Positions 25,495 to 34,051 of a DNA stretch of 64,000 nt are shown in pieces. Origin of the DNA: Paraburkholderia nodosa DSM 21604 (GTDB taxonomy: Bacteria > Pseudomonadota > Gammaproteobacteria > Burkholderiales > Burkholderiaceae); assembly GCF_000519185.1 (NCBI RefSeq), contig NZ_JAFA01000003.1, positions 316,583-380,582 of the forward strand, read 5' to 3'. The first letter of the stretch is position 1. Every line of letters starts with the position of its first letter. The notes beneath the pieces were generated by a model that worked only from the letters and a program-made list of their open reading frames with translations, did no database searches and had not been told where the DNA came from. A program made the position numbers and the translations under genes.

Positions 25495-26223
25495 TCATTG
25501 CGCGTTTGACGCCAGACCCGCGGCATCGACGATCTCGATTTCGCCGTAGCGCAACGCAAGCCATCCCTCGCGCTCGAACTGGCGCAGGATCTGGTTCACC
25601 GTTTGCCGCGAGAGCGCGAGCATCAGCGCGAGATCCTCCTGCGGCACGTTGATCACGCGGCGCGCGCGCTGCCCGCTTTGCGCGGCGGCCGCCTCGCCGT
25701 ACTCGTTCGAGAGCAGCAGCAACCGGCGCGCCACGCGCGCGGAAGCGCCCAGCAGCGCGGTTTCCTCGATCGCGTCGAACGCGAGACGCAGCTTCTGCGC
25801 GAGCAGCAGGCCAAAGGCGTGCCAGTATGCCGGCGTTGCGTCGAGCAGCGCCACGAGCGCCGCGCGCGGCACGTGAAAGAGCGTGGAGTCGCGCTCGGCG
25901 TAGGCGTCGTGCGTGCGCGCGCCGCCGTCGAAGAGCGCGATCTCGCCGAACCAGTGCGCCGGCCCGACCACGGCGAGCAGCGCCTCGCGGCCCGCGACGC
26001 TCGCCGCCCCCACGCGCACCGCGCCTTCCAGCACGCAGTAGAGACCGTCGTCGGCGTCGCCGCGCATGAAGAGGCGCTCGCCCGCCTGCAGCGTGCGCAC
26101 GCGCCCCGCCGCGCGCAGCGCGTCGCGCAACGGTTCGGGCGCGCCGCGAAACCACGCGCTGCGCTCGAGCGCGGCGGCGGACGGCGGACTGGCGGTGACA
26201 GGCGGGATGGGACGTGAGGTCAT
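25495..26223 (-). CDS. Crp/Fnr-family transcriptional regulator
   Basis: A 242-aa regulator. Residues about 35-135 are a cyclic-nucleotide-binding type barrel (GERLFMRGDADDGLYCVLEGAV, then GPAHWFGEIALFDGGARTHD). A dimer helix follows, and residues about 165-235 are a winged helix with the recognition segment LALSRQTVNQILRQFEREGW. There is no N-terminal cysteine set for an Fe-S cluster, so it is not an oxygen-sensing FNR. Glu in FGEIAL and Arg/Thr in GARTHD leave cAMP-type binding possible. It is divergent from the Mpo1-like gene (115 bp). Confidence 0.85.
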   Translation of the reverse strand: MTSRPIPPVTASPPSAAALERSAWFRGAPEPLRDALRAAGRVRTLQAGERLFMRGDADDGLYCVLEGAVRVGAASVAGREALLAVVGPAHWFGEIALFDGGARTHDAYAERDSTLFHVPRAALVALLDATPAYWHAFGLLLAQKLRLAFDAIEETALLGASARVARRLLLLSNEYGEAAAAQSGQRARRVINVPQEDLALMLALSRQTVNQILRQFEREGWLALRYGEIEIVDAAGLASNAQ

Positions 26224-26338
26224 CGGGACAGGGTGAGCGGGGCCAGGCGAGTCACAATGCGGCGCAATTGTCGGCTAGCCGAAGGTTTGCGCTCGTCAGC
26301 CCGACGATCATAATGATTTTGGAGACACAGAGACACCC

Positions 26339-26878
26339 ATGAGAAACCTGACCGAGCAACTCACCCAGTACGCGGCTTATCACCGCGACGCGCGCAACAT
26401 CGGCACCCATTTCATCGGCATTCCGCTCATCGTGCTCGCGCTTGCGGTGCTGCTTTCGCGCCCGGTGGTCGCGCTCGGGCTGCCGGTTCCCGTCTCGCCC
26501 GCGTGGCTCCTGTTCGGCGCCGCGACGCTCTACTACCTGGTGCTGGACGTGCCGCTCGGCCTCATGATGGCGCTCGTCTGCGTCGCGTGCGTGGCCTTCG
26601 GCGCCTGGCTCGCGCAGCAAGGCACCGCCGCGTGGCTGGGCGGCGGCGTGGCGCTGTTCGTGGTCGGCTGGATCTTCCAGTTCGTCGGGCATATCGCGTG
26701 GGAGCATCGCAAGCCGGCCTTCGTCGACGATCTCATCGGCCTCATGATCGGCCCGCTCTTCGTGCTCGCCGAAGCGCTGTTCAGCATCGGCTGGCGCCCG
26801 GAACTGCGCGCGGCGATCGAGGCGAAGGTGGGACCGACGCGCATCAATCCGCCGCGCGCCCGGGAAGCGCGGCAGTAA
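26339..26878 (+). CDS. Mpo1-like membrane protein (DUF962)
   Basis: A 179-aa membrane protein with about four hydrophobic segments. The conserved pieces of the Mpo1/YGL010w family are present: YHRDARNIGTHFIGIP near residues 14-29 and GHIAWEHRKPAF near 119-130, both with the His residues that bind iron in yeast Mpo1, a dioxygenase shortening 2-hydroxy fatty acids. In bacteria the substrate is unproven. It starts behind GAGACACAGAGAC and stands opposite a Crp/Fnr regulator that may control it. Confidence 0.82.
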   Translation: MRNLTEQLTQYAAYHRDARNIGTHFIGIPLIVLALAVLLSRPVVALGLPVPVSPAWLLFGAATLYYLVLDVPLGLMMALVCVACVAFGAWLAQQGTAAWLGGGVALFVVGWIFQFVGHIAWEHRKPAFVDDLIGLMIGPLFVLAEALFSIGWRPELRAAIEAKVGPTRINPPRAREARQ

Positions 26879-26896
26879 TCCGCCGTTGAACGGTCC

Positions 26897-27790
26897 TCAG
26901 CGCTCGAACCGTATGAGCCGCGCCGCGTGCACTGCCGTGAGCGCGACGGCGAGCCAGATCGGCACGTAAGTCCCGAGCTGGCGCACGCCCAGGTGCTCTC
27001 CCAGCAGCGTGACCGAAACGATCACGAGCAGCACCGGCTCGACATAGCCGAGGATGCCGAAGAGCGCCATCGGCAGAAGCCGGCTCGCCTTCAGGTATGA
27101 GGCGAGCGCGACGGTGCTGAGCACGCCGAGTCCGGGCAGCAGCACGAAGGCGAGGAACTTGTGCGCATCGAGCAGCGCGAGCGAGCCGCCCGCGCGCACT
27201 TCGATCACCGCCACCGGCACGAGCAGCAGCATTTCCACGGCGAAGGTGACGAGCGAATCCGCGTGAATCTTGCGGCGCAGCACGAAATACGGCGGATAGC
27301 CGAACGCGACGAGCAGCGTGGGCCACGAGAACGCGTGCGTCGCCCACAACTCGTGCGCCACGCCCACAGCGGCGCACGCCACGGCGAGCCATTGCAGCGG
27401 TTCGAGGCGCTCGTGATAGTAAAAGCGCCCCACCAGCACCATGATGAGCGGCAGCAGGAAATAGCCGAGCGACACCTCCAGCATGCGCCCGTGCAGCGGC
27501 GCCCACAGAAACACCCACAGCTGCGAGCCCAGCAGCGCGGCGCTCGCCACCAGGGCGAGCGCGGTGCGCGGCTCCTTCACCATGCGCGCGACGAGCGCGC
27601 GCAACTGCGGCGCGCGCTTGCGCAGCACCAGCAGGGCCAGCGCGCCGGGCGCGGTCCAGATCACGCGCCACGCGAAAATATCGAGGCCGCCGAGCGGCGC
27701 GAGCAGGAGCGTATAGGCCGACATCAGCGCGAACAGCGCCGAAGCGCCCACGGAAAGCGCAATGCCGCGCCTCGGTTCGTACTGGTTCAT
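26897..27790 (-). CDS. rarD: EamA-family transporter, RarD type
   Basis: A 297-aa inner-membrane protein with ten predicted helices in two EamA halves. The start RRGIALSVGASALFALMSAY with LDIFAWRVIWTAPGALALL is typical of RarD. The frame stays open to 27934, but those residues are Arg/Ser-rich and lack a hydrophobic start, so ATG 27790 is preferred. RarD proteins are usually described as drug/metabolite exporters with unknown cargo. It converges on the Mpo1-like gene with 18 bp between stops. Confidence 0.8.
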   Translation of the reverse strand: MNQYEPRRGIALSVGASALFALMSAYTLLLAPLGGLDIFAWRVIWTAPGALALLVLRKRAPQLRALVARMVKEPRTALALVASAALLGSQLWVFLWAPLHGRMLEVSLGYFLLPLIMVLVGRFYYHERLEPLQWLAVACAAVGVAHELWATHAFSWPTLLVAFGYPPYFVLRRKIHADSLVTFAVEMLLLVPVAVIEVRAGGSLALLDAHKFLAFVLLPGLGVLSTVALASYLKASRLLPMALFGILGYVEPVLLVIVSVTLLGEHLGVRQLGTYVPIWLAVALTAVHAARLIRFER

Positions 27791-28255
27791 CGGGATGCGC
27801 GCGGACGGAAAGCGATAACGCAGAGATCGCGAGCGGCGCGGCGCGTAGATTTCGCGCGCGCGGGTAAAAACGTTGTCATGTGAATTGGATATTGAATAAG
27901 GTGCAGGCCGGCGAAACCGTCGGCGAGACCGCATTCTAGTCGCGTTTTAACGCCGCCAGGCGGCGCAAAGCCACGCCGGACAAGGCGGGCACACGCCGTG
28001 CGCGCTCGCCGGCCTGGTGCGGGCCAAGCAATTTTGTCCGGCAGATCGCACAACGATGGACTAGAACGTAAGTCTTGCCCCGCCAGCCCGCCGTCGCCTT
28101 GACTGGCTGGAATTCGCGGCTGGAATCCGCTTCGACGAGCGAGATTTCACCGGGGCCGCTGGAGCTGCGCCGGGCTGATTCCGGAGCGCCACGCCAACGC
28201 CCGCCGCCTCGATTCACGACGCCGTCCCCAACGCCAAACGCCCCCTGGAGCCCGC
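27791..28255. other. Divergent intergenic region rarD / egtD
   Basis: 465 bp without a supported gene. The middle (about 27870-27905) is AT-rich and probably holds the rarD promoter. The part near egtD is GC-rich and contains no obvious hairpin or riboswitch-like pattern that I could recognise. Short frames here have no family features. Confidence 0.5.
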
Positions 28256-29260
28256 ATGCCACTTTCTGCGCCCCGCCCCGCCGTTGCCGACCCCGCCAGC
28301 GCATTTGCCCTTTCCCCCGCCGCCAGCACATTTGCCGCCGAAGTGCGCGCAGGTTTGACGCGCTCGCCGCAAAAGGAACTGCCGTCGAAGTATCTGTATG
28401 ACGAAGTCGGCTCGGCCCTCTTCGAGGTCATCACCGTGCTGCCCGAATACGGCGTCACGCGCAGCGAAGAGCGCTTGCTCACGCGCTACGCGTCCGAGAT
28501 CGTCGAGGCGCTGCCCTCCGACGTGAAAGTCGCCGAACTCGGCAGCGGCAGCGGCCGCAAGACGCGCCGCATTCTCGAAGCGCTTTGCCGCAAGCGCCCG
28601 ACGTCGTACTGCCCGATCGAGATTTCGCGCACGGCGCTGCAGCTGTGCCGGCGCGAGCTGGCCGACATCGAGCGCATTTCGATCGTCGGCTACGAGCGCG
28701 ACTATCTCGCCGGACTGTCCGAAGTGAGCCGCCAGCGCAAAGAGGGCGAGCAACTGCTCGTGCTCTTTCTCGGCAGCACGATCGGCAACTTCGCGCGCCT
28801 CGCGGCCACGCGCTTCCTGCGTGACATCCGCGCGATGCTGCGCCCCGGCGACACGCTGCTGCTCGGCACCGACCTCGTGAAACCCGTGGACACGCTGATC
28901 GCCGCCTACGACGACGCCATCGGCGCCACGGCCGCGTTCAACCTGAACCTGCTGTCGCGCATCAACCGCGAGCTGGACGCCGACTTCGACCTGCACGACT
29001 TCGAGCACGTCGCGCGCTTCAATCCCGACGTGCGCAGCATCGAGATGCATCTGCGCGCGAAGCGCGACGTGCACGCCGAGGTGCACTCGGCCAATCTCAC
29101 CGTCGAGATCGGCGCAGGCGAGACGATCTGGACCGAGAGCAGCCACAAGTATCACGCCGACGAAATTCCGGCGATCGCCGCCGATGCGGGCTTCGAATGC
29201 ATGCGTCAGTGGGTCGAAAAGGAATGGGGATTCGCGGAGAGCCTGCTGGCCGTGAAGTAA
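28256..29260 (+). CDS. egtD: L-histidine N-alpha-methyltransferase (EgtD-like)
   Basis: A 334-aa SAM-dependent methyltransferase. The SAM motif is VAELGSGSGRKTRRIL near residues 88-103. Other family marks are the N-terminal QKELPSKYLYDEVGSALFE, YCPIEISRTAL, LFLGSTIGNF, and the C-terminal ESSHKYHADEIPAIA-DAGFE. EgtD trimethylates histidine to hercynine, the first step toward ergothioneine. The usual partner gene for the sulfoxide synthase EgtB is not next to it: rarD is upstream, and a terminator with acylphosphatase downstream. The egtB partner may be elsewhere on the genome. Confidence 0.85.
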   Translation: MPLSAPRPAVADPASAFALSPAASTFAAEVRAGLTRSPQKELPSKYLYDEVGSALFEVITVLPEYGVTRSEERLLTRYASEIVEALPSDVKVAELGSGSGRKTRRILEALCRKRPTSYCPIEISRTALQLCRRELADIERISIVGYERDYLAGLSEVSRQRKEGEQLLVLFLGSTIGNFARLAATRFLRDIRAMLRPGDTLLLGTDLVKPVDTLIAAYDDAIGATAAFNLNLLSRINRELDADFDLHDFEHVARFNPDVRSIEMHLRAKRDVHAEVHSANLTVEIGAGETIWTESSHKYHADEIPAIAADAGFECMRQWVEKEWGFAESLLAVK

Positions 29261-29275
29261 GCGGCGTCCGAAACG

Positions 29276-29314
29276 AAAAAGCGGTGCGCCAGATGCCTGG
29301 CGCACCGCTTTTTT
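29276..29314. terminator. Bidirectional intrinsic terminator between egtD and acyP
   Basis: GCGGTGCGCCAG and CTGGCGCACCGC are perfect 12-bp arms around a 4-nt loop, preceded by AAAAA and followed by TTTTTT. It therefore serves both the rightward egtD transcript and the leftward acyP transcript. Confidence 0.9.
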
Positions 29315-29326
29315 ATCGGGCGATGT

Positions 29327-29623
29327 TTAATGCTGCTCGAAGCGTTCGTAACGTTTTTCGGTGACGCGCTCCTCGCTTTCCACCGAACTGACGCGCGCGG
29401 CCGGCGGCCCGTGGCGCAGCCACGAAAGCATACGGTCCACCTGGTTCGCCGTGCCCTGGATCACGGCTTCGACCGAGCCGTCCTCCATGTTCGCGACGTA
29501 GCCGCGAATGCGCAACGCGTGCGCCTGGCGCACCGTCGCATGACGAAAACCCACGCCCTGCACCGTCCCGCGCACGCGCACATGGTACGTTTCGAGGCGC
29601 GTATCCAGATCCGGTTCGCTCAT
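29327..29623 (-). CDS. acyP: Acylphosphatase
   Basis: A 98-aa enzyme with the standard acylphosphatase fold. The phosphate-binding loop is RGTVQGVGFRHAT with catalytic Arg27, and Asn45 in GYVANMEDGSVEAV activates water. Length matches the family. ATG 29623 is chosen because GGAG lies nine bases upstream; an in-frame ATG at 29638 overlaps that signal. It hydrolyses acyl phosphates in the cytoplasm. It is divergent from hpnA (128 bp). Confidence 0.9.
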   Translation of the reverse strand: MSEPDLDTRLETYHVRVRGTVQGVGFRHATVRQAHALRIRGYVANMEDGSVEAVIQGTANQVDRMLSWLRHGPPAARVSSVESEERVTEKRYERFEQH

Positions 29624-29751
29624 TGTTCGTTTCTCCATGCATCCTTTACGGTCGGCATTGTAGACGCCAACGCGCACACGCGCCGGGCCCGCGCCACGTA
29701 CAATCCGTGCCACGCCGCCGCGCCGACACCGAACATGGAAACGACCCTGCA

Positions 29752-30774
29752 ATGACCGCCCCCTCCCGAGCCAACCGCGATCTCGTGCTGATCACCGGCG
29801 CATCCGGCTTCGTCGGCTCGGCCGTCGCCCGTATTGCGCAGGAAAAGGGTTATGCCGTGCGCGTGCTGGTGCGCGCGACGAGCCCGCGCACGAACCTCGA
29901 AGCGCTCGACGCCGAAATCGTCACCGGCGACATGCGCGACGCCGCCTCCATGCGCCGTGCGCTCGACGGCGTACGCTATCTCTTCCACGTAGCCGCCGAC
30001 TACCGCCTGTGGGCGCCCGATCCGCACGAAATCGAGCGCGCCAACCTCGAAGGCGCCGAAGCCACCATGCGCGCGGCGCTCGACGCGGGCGTGGAGCGCA
30101 TCGTCTACACGAGCAGCGTGGCCACGCTCAAGGTCACGAGTTCGGGCAACTCCGCCGACGAAACCTCGCCGCTTACACCCGAACAGGCCATTGGCGTGTA
30201 CAAGCGCAGCAAGGTGCTTTCCGAGCGCGCCGTGGAACGCATGATCGAGCGCGACGGCCTGCCCGCCGTGATCGTCAATCCGTCCACGCCGATCGGCCCG
30301 CGCGACGTAAAGCCCACGCCCACGGGCCGCATCATCGTCGAAGCGGCCACCGGCAAGATTCCCGCGTTCGTCGACACCGGCCTGAACCTCGCGCACGTGG
30401 ACGACGTGGCGAACGGCCACTTCCTCGCGCTGGAACGCGGGCGCATTGGCGAGCGCTACATCCTCGGCGGCGAGAATCTGCCGCTGCAGCAGATGCTCAC
30501 CGACATCGCCGGCATGGTAGGCCGCAAGCCGCCCACGATCGCGTTGCCGCGCTGGCCGCTCTACCCGCTCGCGATGGGCGCGGAAGCCGTGGCGCGCTTC
30601 ACGAAGCGCGAGCCGTTCGTGACCGTCGATGCGCTCAAGATGTCGAAAAACAAGATGTATTTCACGTCGGCGAAGGCGGAACGCGAACTGGGTTATCGCG
30701 CGCGGCCGTATCGCGAGGGCCTGAAAGACGCGCTCGCGTGGTTCCGCGAGGCCGGCTATCTGAACGCCAAATGA
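29752..30774 (+). CDS. hpnA: Hopanoid-associated sugar epimerase/dehydratase (HpnA)
   Basis: A 340-aa extended short-chain dehydrogenase. The NAD(P) motif is ITGASGFVGSAVA near the N-terminus and the catalytic pair is YKRSK (YxxxK). SSVATLK and AADYRLWAPDP are typical of HpnA. The role is assigned from genomic linkage in hopanoid loci, probably in making a nucleotide sugar or modifying the hopanoid head group; the exact reaction is unproven. The start ATG at 29752 is preferred over an upstream in-frame ATG that reads through a low-quality stretch. hpnC and hpnB lie 0.8 kb further on, on the other strand. Confidence 0.82.
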   Translation: MTAPSRANRDLVLITGASGFVGSAVARIAQEKGYAVRVLVRATSPRTNLEALDAEIVTGDMRDAASMRRALDGVRYLFHVAADYRLWAPDPHEIERANLEGAEATMRAALDAGVERIVYTSSVATLKVTSSGNSADETSPLTPEQAIGVYKRSKVLSERAVERMIERDGLPAVIVNPSTPIGPRDVKPTPTGRIIVEAATGKIPAFVDTGLNLAHVDDVANGHFLALERGRIGERYILGGENLPLQQMLTDIAGMVGRKPPTIALPRWPLYPLAMGAEAVARFTKREPFVTVDALKMSKNKMYFTSAKAERELGYRARPYREGLKDALAWFREAGYLNAK

Positions 30775-30883
30775 GCGAAACTGAGGAAACTGTTACAACT
30801 TTTCTTGCGACATGCATACAACGCCTGAAGGGCAATGCACGCGAGCTACGGTTAAAATCGCGGGTCTTACCTGAGAAGCTCGC

Positions 30884-31516
30884 ATGAACCTTCAAGACCA
30901 GATTGGCGTGCTCGAAGCGGGCGTCGATCAGCTCCTTCAGGCCGCCGCCGCCGCGCACGCACCGCGCGCCGACGAACGCGCCGCCGCAGTTCCCCAGCAG
31001 GAATCTCCCGTTGCAAGCAGCGAAGCGGAGCATGCCGTCGCTGAGCAGCCGCAATCCGTTGCCGTCGAGACGGCCGCGGATGGTGCCGTTGCCGCCGCTG
31101 CCGCAGAACCCGTTGAAGCCGCCAATGCAACCGTGACCGACACTGCCGAAGCCATCGAACCCGCTGCCGAGGCGGCCAACGCTGCGTCTGCGCAGCCCGA
31201 ATTGCACGTGGCGCGCCCGTCGCAAAACGAGATCACGCTGACGATCGGCGGCCAGACGGTGACGCTCAACGCGCTGCAAGTCGGCCAGATGATCGAGGAG
31301 CTGGCGAACGCACGCGCTTCGATGCAGCCCGAACCGCCGCCCGGCATTCCGCAAGGCTGGCGTTTCGCATCGACGAAGAATCCGATGATGGCCGTGCAGA
31401 AACAATCGAGCGGCGACCGCCTGCTGGTGCTGCGGCACACGGGCCACGGCTGGGTGCCGTTCACGTTCTCGCCCGACATCGTCGTGCAGATGTACATGCT
31501 GCTCACGCAGCGCTAA
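30884..31516 (+). CDS. Ala/Glu/Val-rich hypothetical protein (210 aa)
   Basis: A 210-aa protein with two parts. Residues 1-105 start with a short helix (NLQDQIGVLEAGVDQLL) and continue as a low-complexity Ala/Glu/Val linker. Residues 110-210 look folded and conserved in type: NEITLTIGGQTVTLNALQVG, a Pro-rich PEPPPGIPQGWRF, and VLRHTGHGWVPFTFSPDIVV. No signal peptide or membrane helix. I do not recognise a family. It follows hpnA after 109 bp and is closed by a terminator, so it could be read with hpnA or on its own. Confidence 0.6.
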   Translation: MNLQDQIGVLEAGVDQLLQAAAAAHAPRADERAAAVPQQESPVASSEAEHAVAEQPQSVAVETAADGAVAAAAAEPVEAANATVTDTAEAIEPAAEAANAASAQPELHVARPSQNEITLTIGGQTVTLNALQVGQMIEELANARASMQPEPPPGIPQGWRFASTKNPMMAVQKQSSGDRLLVLRHTGHGWVPFTFSPDIVVQMYMLLTQR

Positions 31517-31543
31517 CGCGCGAGCGGACACCATCAAAATAGA

Positions 31544-31567
31544 AAAGCCGTCGAAACCGACGGCTTT
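31544..31567. terminator. Intrinsic terminator between the 210-aa gene and hpnB
   Basis: AAAGCCGTCG and CGACGGCTTT are perfect 10-bp arms around AAAC, 28 bp after one stop and 31 bp before the other. The A and T ends make it usable from both sides. Confidence 0.85.
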
Positions 31568-31597
31568 ATCCATTCGCGGCGCCTGGTTACGAGCGCC

Positions 31598-32776
31598 TCA
31601 ACGCCCCTGCACCGGCGCCTGCACGCGCGCCTTCCACTGACCGCCCTTGCCGCGCCAGAAGCGCCACGCCGAAGCGAACGTCGCGCCCACGTAGAACAGC
31701 GCGACGAGCGGCAGGAACGGCGCCCACAGCGGCGAGCGCCGGTAGTAGGCGAGCATGGGCGCGTAGGCGCAGCACATCAGCGCCCAGGCGATCCACGCGG
31801 GCCAGCCCTGCGGCCCGAGCACGAGCGCGACCACGGGAGGCGCGAGATAGATGACCGTCATGCCGAGCAGCGTGCCCGCCAGCTGCCACGCCGAGTAATG
31901 CAGCTGCGTGAAGGCCGTGCGCGCGATCATGTTCCAGATGTCTTTCCACGAATCGTACGGGCGCAGCGACACGCTCTTCGCGGCAACGTCGAGCCGGATC
32001 GGGTGATGCCCTTCGCCGCGATGCTTGATGCGCGCGGCCAGGCTGCAGTCGTCGATCAGCTCGGCGCGGATCGACTCGATGCCGCCCGCCTCTTCGAGCG
32101 CCTGGCGGCGCACCAGCATGCAGCCGCCGGCCGCGGCCGCCGTGCGGTTTTTCGGGTTGTTAACCCACGAGAACGGATAGAGCTTCGCGAAGAAGAACAC
32201 GAACGCCGGGATCAGCGCCTTTTCCCAGAAGGAATCGCAGCGCAGCCGCACCATCAGCGAGACGAGGTCGCGGCCTTCGGCCTGCGCGCGCACCACGAGC
32301 TGCGCGAGCGCTTCGGGCGGATGGCCGATGTCGGCGTCGGTAAGGAGCAGGTAGTCGGCGGGCAGCTTGAGCGTGCGCACCGCCTCGATGCCCTGCGACT
32401 GCGCCCACACCTTGCCCGACCAGCCCGCCGGCAGCGGCTTGGCCGTAATCACGCTGAGCTTTTCCGGGCACTGCAGCGCGAGCGCGGCGGCGCGCGCGGC
32501 TTGAGCGGTGCCGTCGGTGCTGTGGTCGTCGATCACGATCACGTGAAACTCGCCGCCGTAGTCCTGCTGGAGCAGCGAGCTAACGGCCTCGCCGATCGCG
32601 TCGGCCTCGTTGCGCGCCGGCACCACGGCACATGCGGCAGGCCAGCCGGCCGCGGGCTCGACGATCGGCAGCGGCTCGGCCGAGCGCGCGCGCCAGAAGC
32701 CGCCGCGCCCGAACAGCAGCACGAGCCAGATCAGCAGCGAGAGACAGGAGACGGCAAACAGAATGGTCGTAGTCAT
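31598..32776 (-). CDS. hpnB: Hopanoid-associated glycosyltransferase (HpnB)
   Basis: A 392-aa family-2 glycosyltransferase. Residues 1-25 are a membrane anchor. The donor-binding region is AVVPARNEADAIGE and VIVIDDHSTDGT, and the DxD is in YLLLTDADIGHPPEA. ELIDDCSLAARIKHRG is the acceptor-side ED-type motif. Two or three C-terminal helices follow (LAGTLLGMTVIYLAPPVVAL onward). The family is defined by hopanoid gene clusters, and a role in head-group glycosylation is inferred. Its ATG overlaps the hpnC stop by 4 nt (ATGA), so it is translationally coupled. Confidence 0.85.
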   Translation of the reverse strand: MTTTILFAVSCLSLLIWLVLLFGRGGFWRARSAEPLPIVEPAAGWPAACAVVPARNEADAIGEAVSSLLQQDYGGEFHVIVIDDHSTDGTAQAARAAALALQCPEKLSVITAKPLPAGWSGKVWAQSQGIEAVRTLKLPADYLLLTDADIGHPPEALAQLVVRAQAEGRDLVSLMVRLRCDSFWEKALIPAFVFFFAKLYPFSWVNNPKNRTAAAAGGCMLVRRQALEEAGGIESIRAELIDDCSLAARIKHRGEGHHPIRLDVAAKSVSLRPYDSWKDIWNMIARTAFTQLHYSAWQLAGTLLGMTVIYLAPPVVALVLGPQGWPAWIAWALMCCAYAPMLAYYRRSPLWAPFLPLVALFYVGATFASAWRFWRGKGGQWKARVQAPVQGR

Positions 32777-33645
32777 GCGTTGTTACTCTCGATCGAAGGG
32801 GCGCGCACGCCCACGCGGCGCGACAGCCACATGGCCGCCGTGCGCAGAAGCACCACGGCCCAGTCGGGTGCGCGCAGCGCGGGCCGCGCGCGAAACACAT
32901 CGTAGCCGCTGCGCTCGATGATTTCGAGCACGCGCAGTCCGCCATGCACGACGCTGCACAGCTCGAGGCCGAAGCGCCCCGGCACGCGCAGCGCGAGCGG
33001 CGCGCCGCTTACCATCAGCGCCCGCGCGCGCGCCACCTCGTGCGCCATCAGCGCGCGCCAGGCGTCGTCCACCCTGCCCGCGGCGATCTGCGCTTCGGTC
33101 ACGCCAAAGCGTTCGCGGTCGGCGAGCGGCAGGTAAATGCGGCCGCGCGCCCAGTCGGCGCTCACGTCCTGCAAGAAGGTGACGAGCTGCAAGGCGGTGC
33201 AGATCGCGTCGGAATCGGCCAGATTCTCGGGCGTTGCTGCGTGGATCAGATGCAGCATCAGATGGCCGACCGGGTTCGCCGAGCGCCGGCAAAAGTCCAG
33301 CAGCTCGAAGCGGTCGGCATAGCGCGTCGTGTCGATATCCTGATCGAACGCCGCGACGAGGTCGTAAAACGGCGCGAGCGGCAGGCGGCACTCGCGCACC
33401 ACCTCCGCGAGCTGCGCGAACAGCATGGGGTGCACGCGCGCGGGCCGGCCTTCGGCCACGGCGTTCAGGCCTTCGCGAAAATCGGCGAGACGCGTGTGGC
33501 GTTGCTCCGGGCTCCAGTCGCCTTCGTCCGCGATGTCGTCGAGCGTGCGCGCGACGTGGTAGATCACGCCGACAGGCGCGCGCAGCGCCTTCGGCAGCAA
33601 TACGCGCGCTACCGGAAAATCGTCGTAGTGGTCGGGTTCCATCAA
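32773..33645 (-). CDS. hpnC: Hydroxysqualene synthase (HpnC)
   Basis: A 290-aa squalene/phytoene synthase-fold enzyme. The Asp-rich sites are RTLDDIADEGD (first) and LQDVSADWARGRIYLP (second, where Asp is partly replaced by Ser and Ala). The N-terminal DHYDDFPVARVLLPKALR is characteristic of HpnC rather than HpnD. HpnC converts presqualene diphosphate from HpnD into hydroxysqualene. It heads a two-gene operon with hpnB, unlike loci where hpnC, D and E are adjacent; hpnD and hpnE lie 23 kb away. The start may be the first or second Met (33645 or 33642). Confidence 0.85.
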   Translation of the reverse strand: MMEPDHYDDFPVARVLLPKALRAPVGVIYHVARTLDDIADEGDWSPEQRHTRLADFREGLNAVAEGRPARVHPMLFAQLAEVVRECRLPLAPFYDLVAAFDQDIDTTRYADRFELLDFCRRSANPVGHLMLHLIHAATPENLADSDAICTALQLVTFLQDVSADWARGRIYLPLADRERFGVTEAQIAAGRVDDAWRALMAHEVARARALMVSGAPLALRVPGRFGLELCSVVHGGLRVLEIIERSGYDVFRARPALRAPDWAVVLLRTAAMWLSRRVGVRAPSIESNNA

Positions 33646-34051
33646 GGCGTCCAGAATGGGGTCGTATCCCCGGGTGCCATCCAGGCGACCCGCAAGACGC
33701 TATATTTTAAGGGTTCCCGGAGTATGTTGCACCGCGCAACGCCCGGACGCCGGCTTCGGGCGCCATGCTGCGCAGCGTGCGCGGCGCGCGTTGCGCAGGC
33801 CGTGGGAGCGCCACGCAGCGGGCTTTTCGAGATAAATTGGGGCGCTGACCGGGCTGCGCCGTCGCGCGCACGCCGCACCCGCGAGTGGTCCACACAGCAA
33901 ACGAAAGGCGAAGGGGTTAAAATGCGCGTCTGGTTTTGACTCCGTCACCGCTTTGGCGGATTTTTGCATCTTTAATAATAGACAGCCGCCGGCGATCAGG
34001 TCATTTTTACCGACTTGCTCGCCTTGTGCGGCAGTCGGAGTTCGCCACCCT
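33646..34051. other. Divergent intergenic region hpnC / ispH
   Basis: 406 bp with no gene I can support. Several short frames on the minus strand have no family features and no ribosome binding site. The last 100 bp before ispH are AT-richer and contain the probable promoter region (around 33930-33990, with TTTGGCGG and TTTAATAATAG). The exact boxes are uncertain. Confidence 0.45.

Noticed and set aside
33951..33968. Sigma-54-like TTGGCGGATTTTTGCA upstream of ispH
   Set aside because: The GG and GC doublets are nine bases apart, not the ten needed, and ispH is an essential housekeeping gene unlikely to depend on sigma-54.
33653..33969. Short minus-strand frames upstream of ispH
   Set aside because: No start signals, no conserved features, and several overlapping frames of equal quality.
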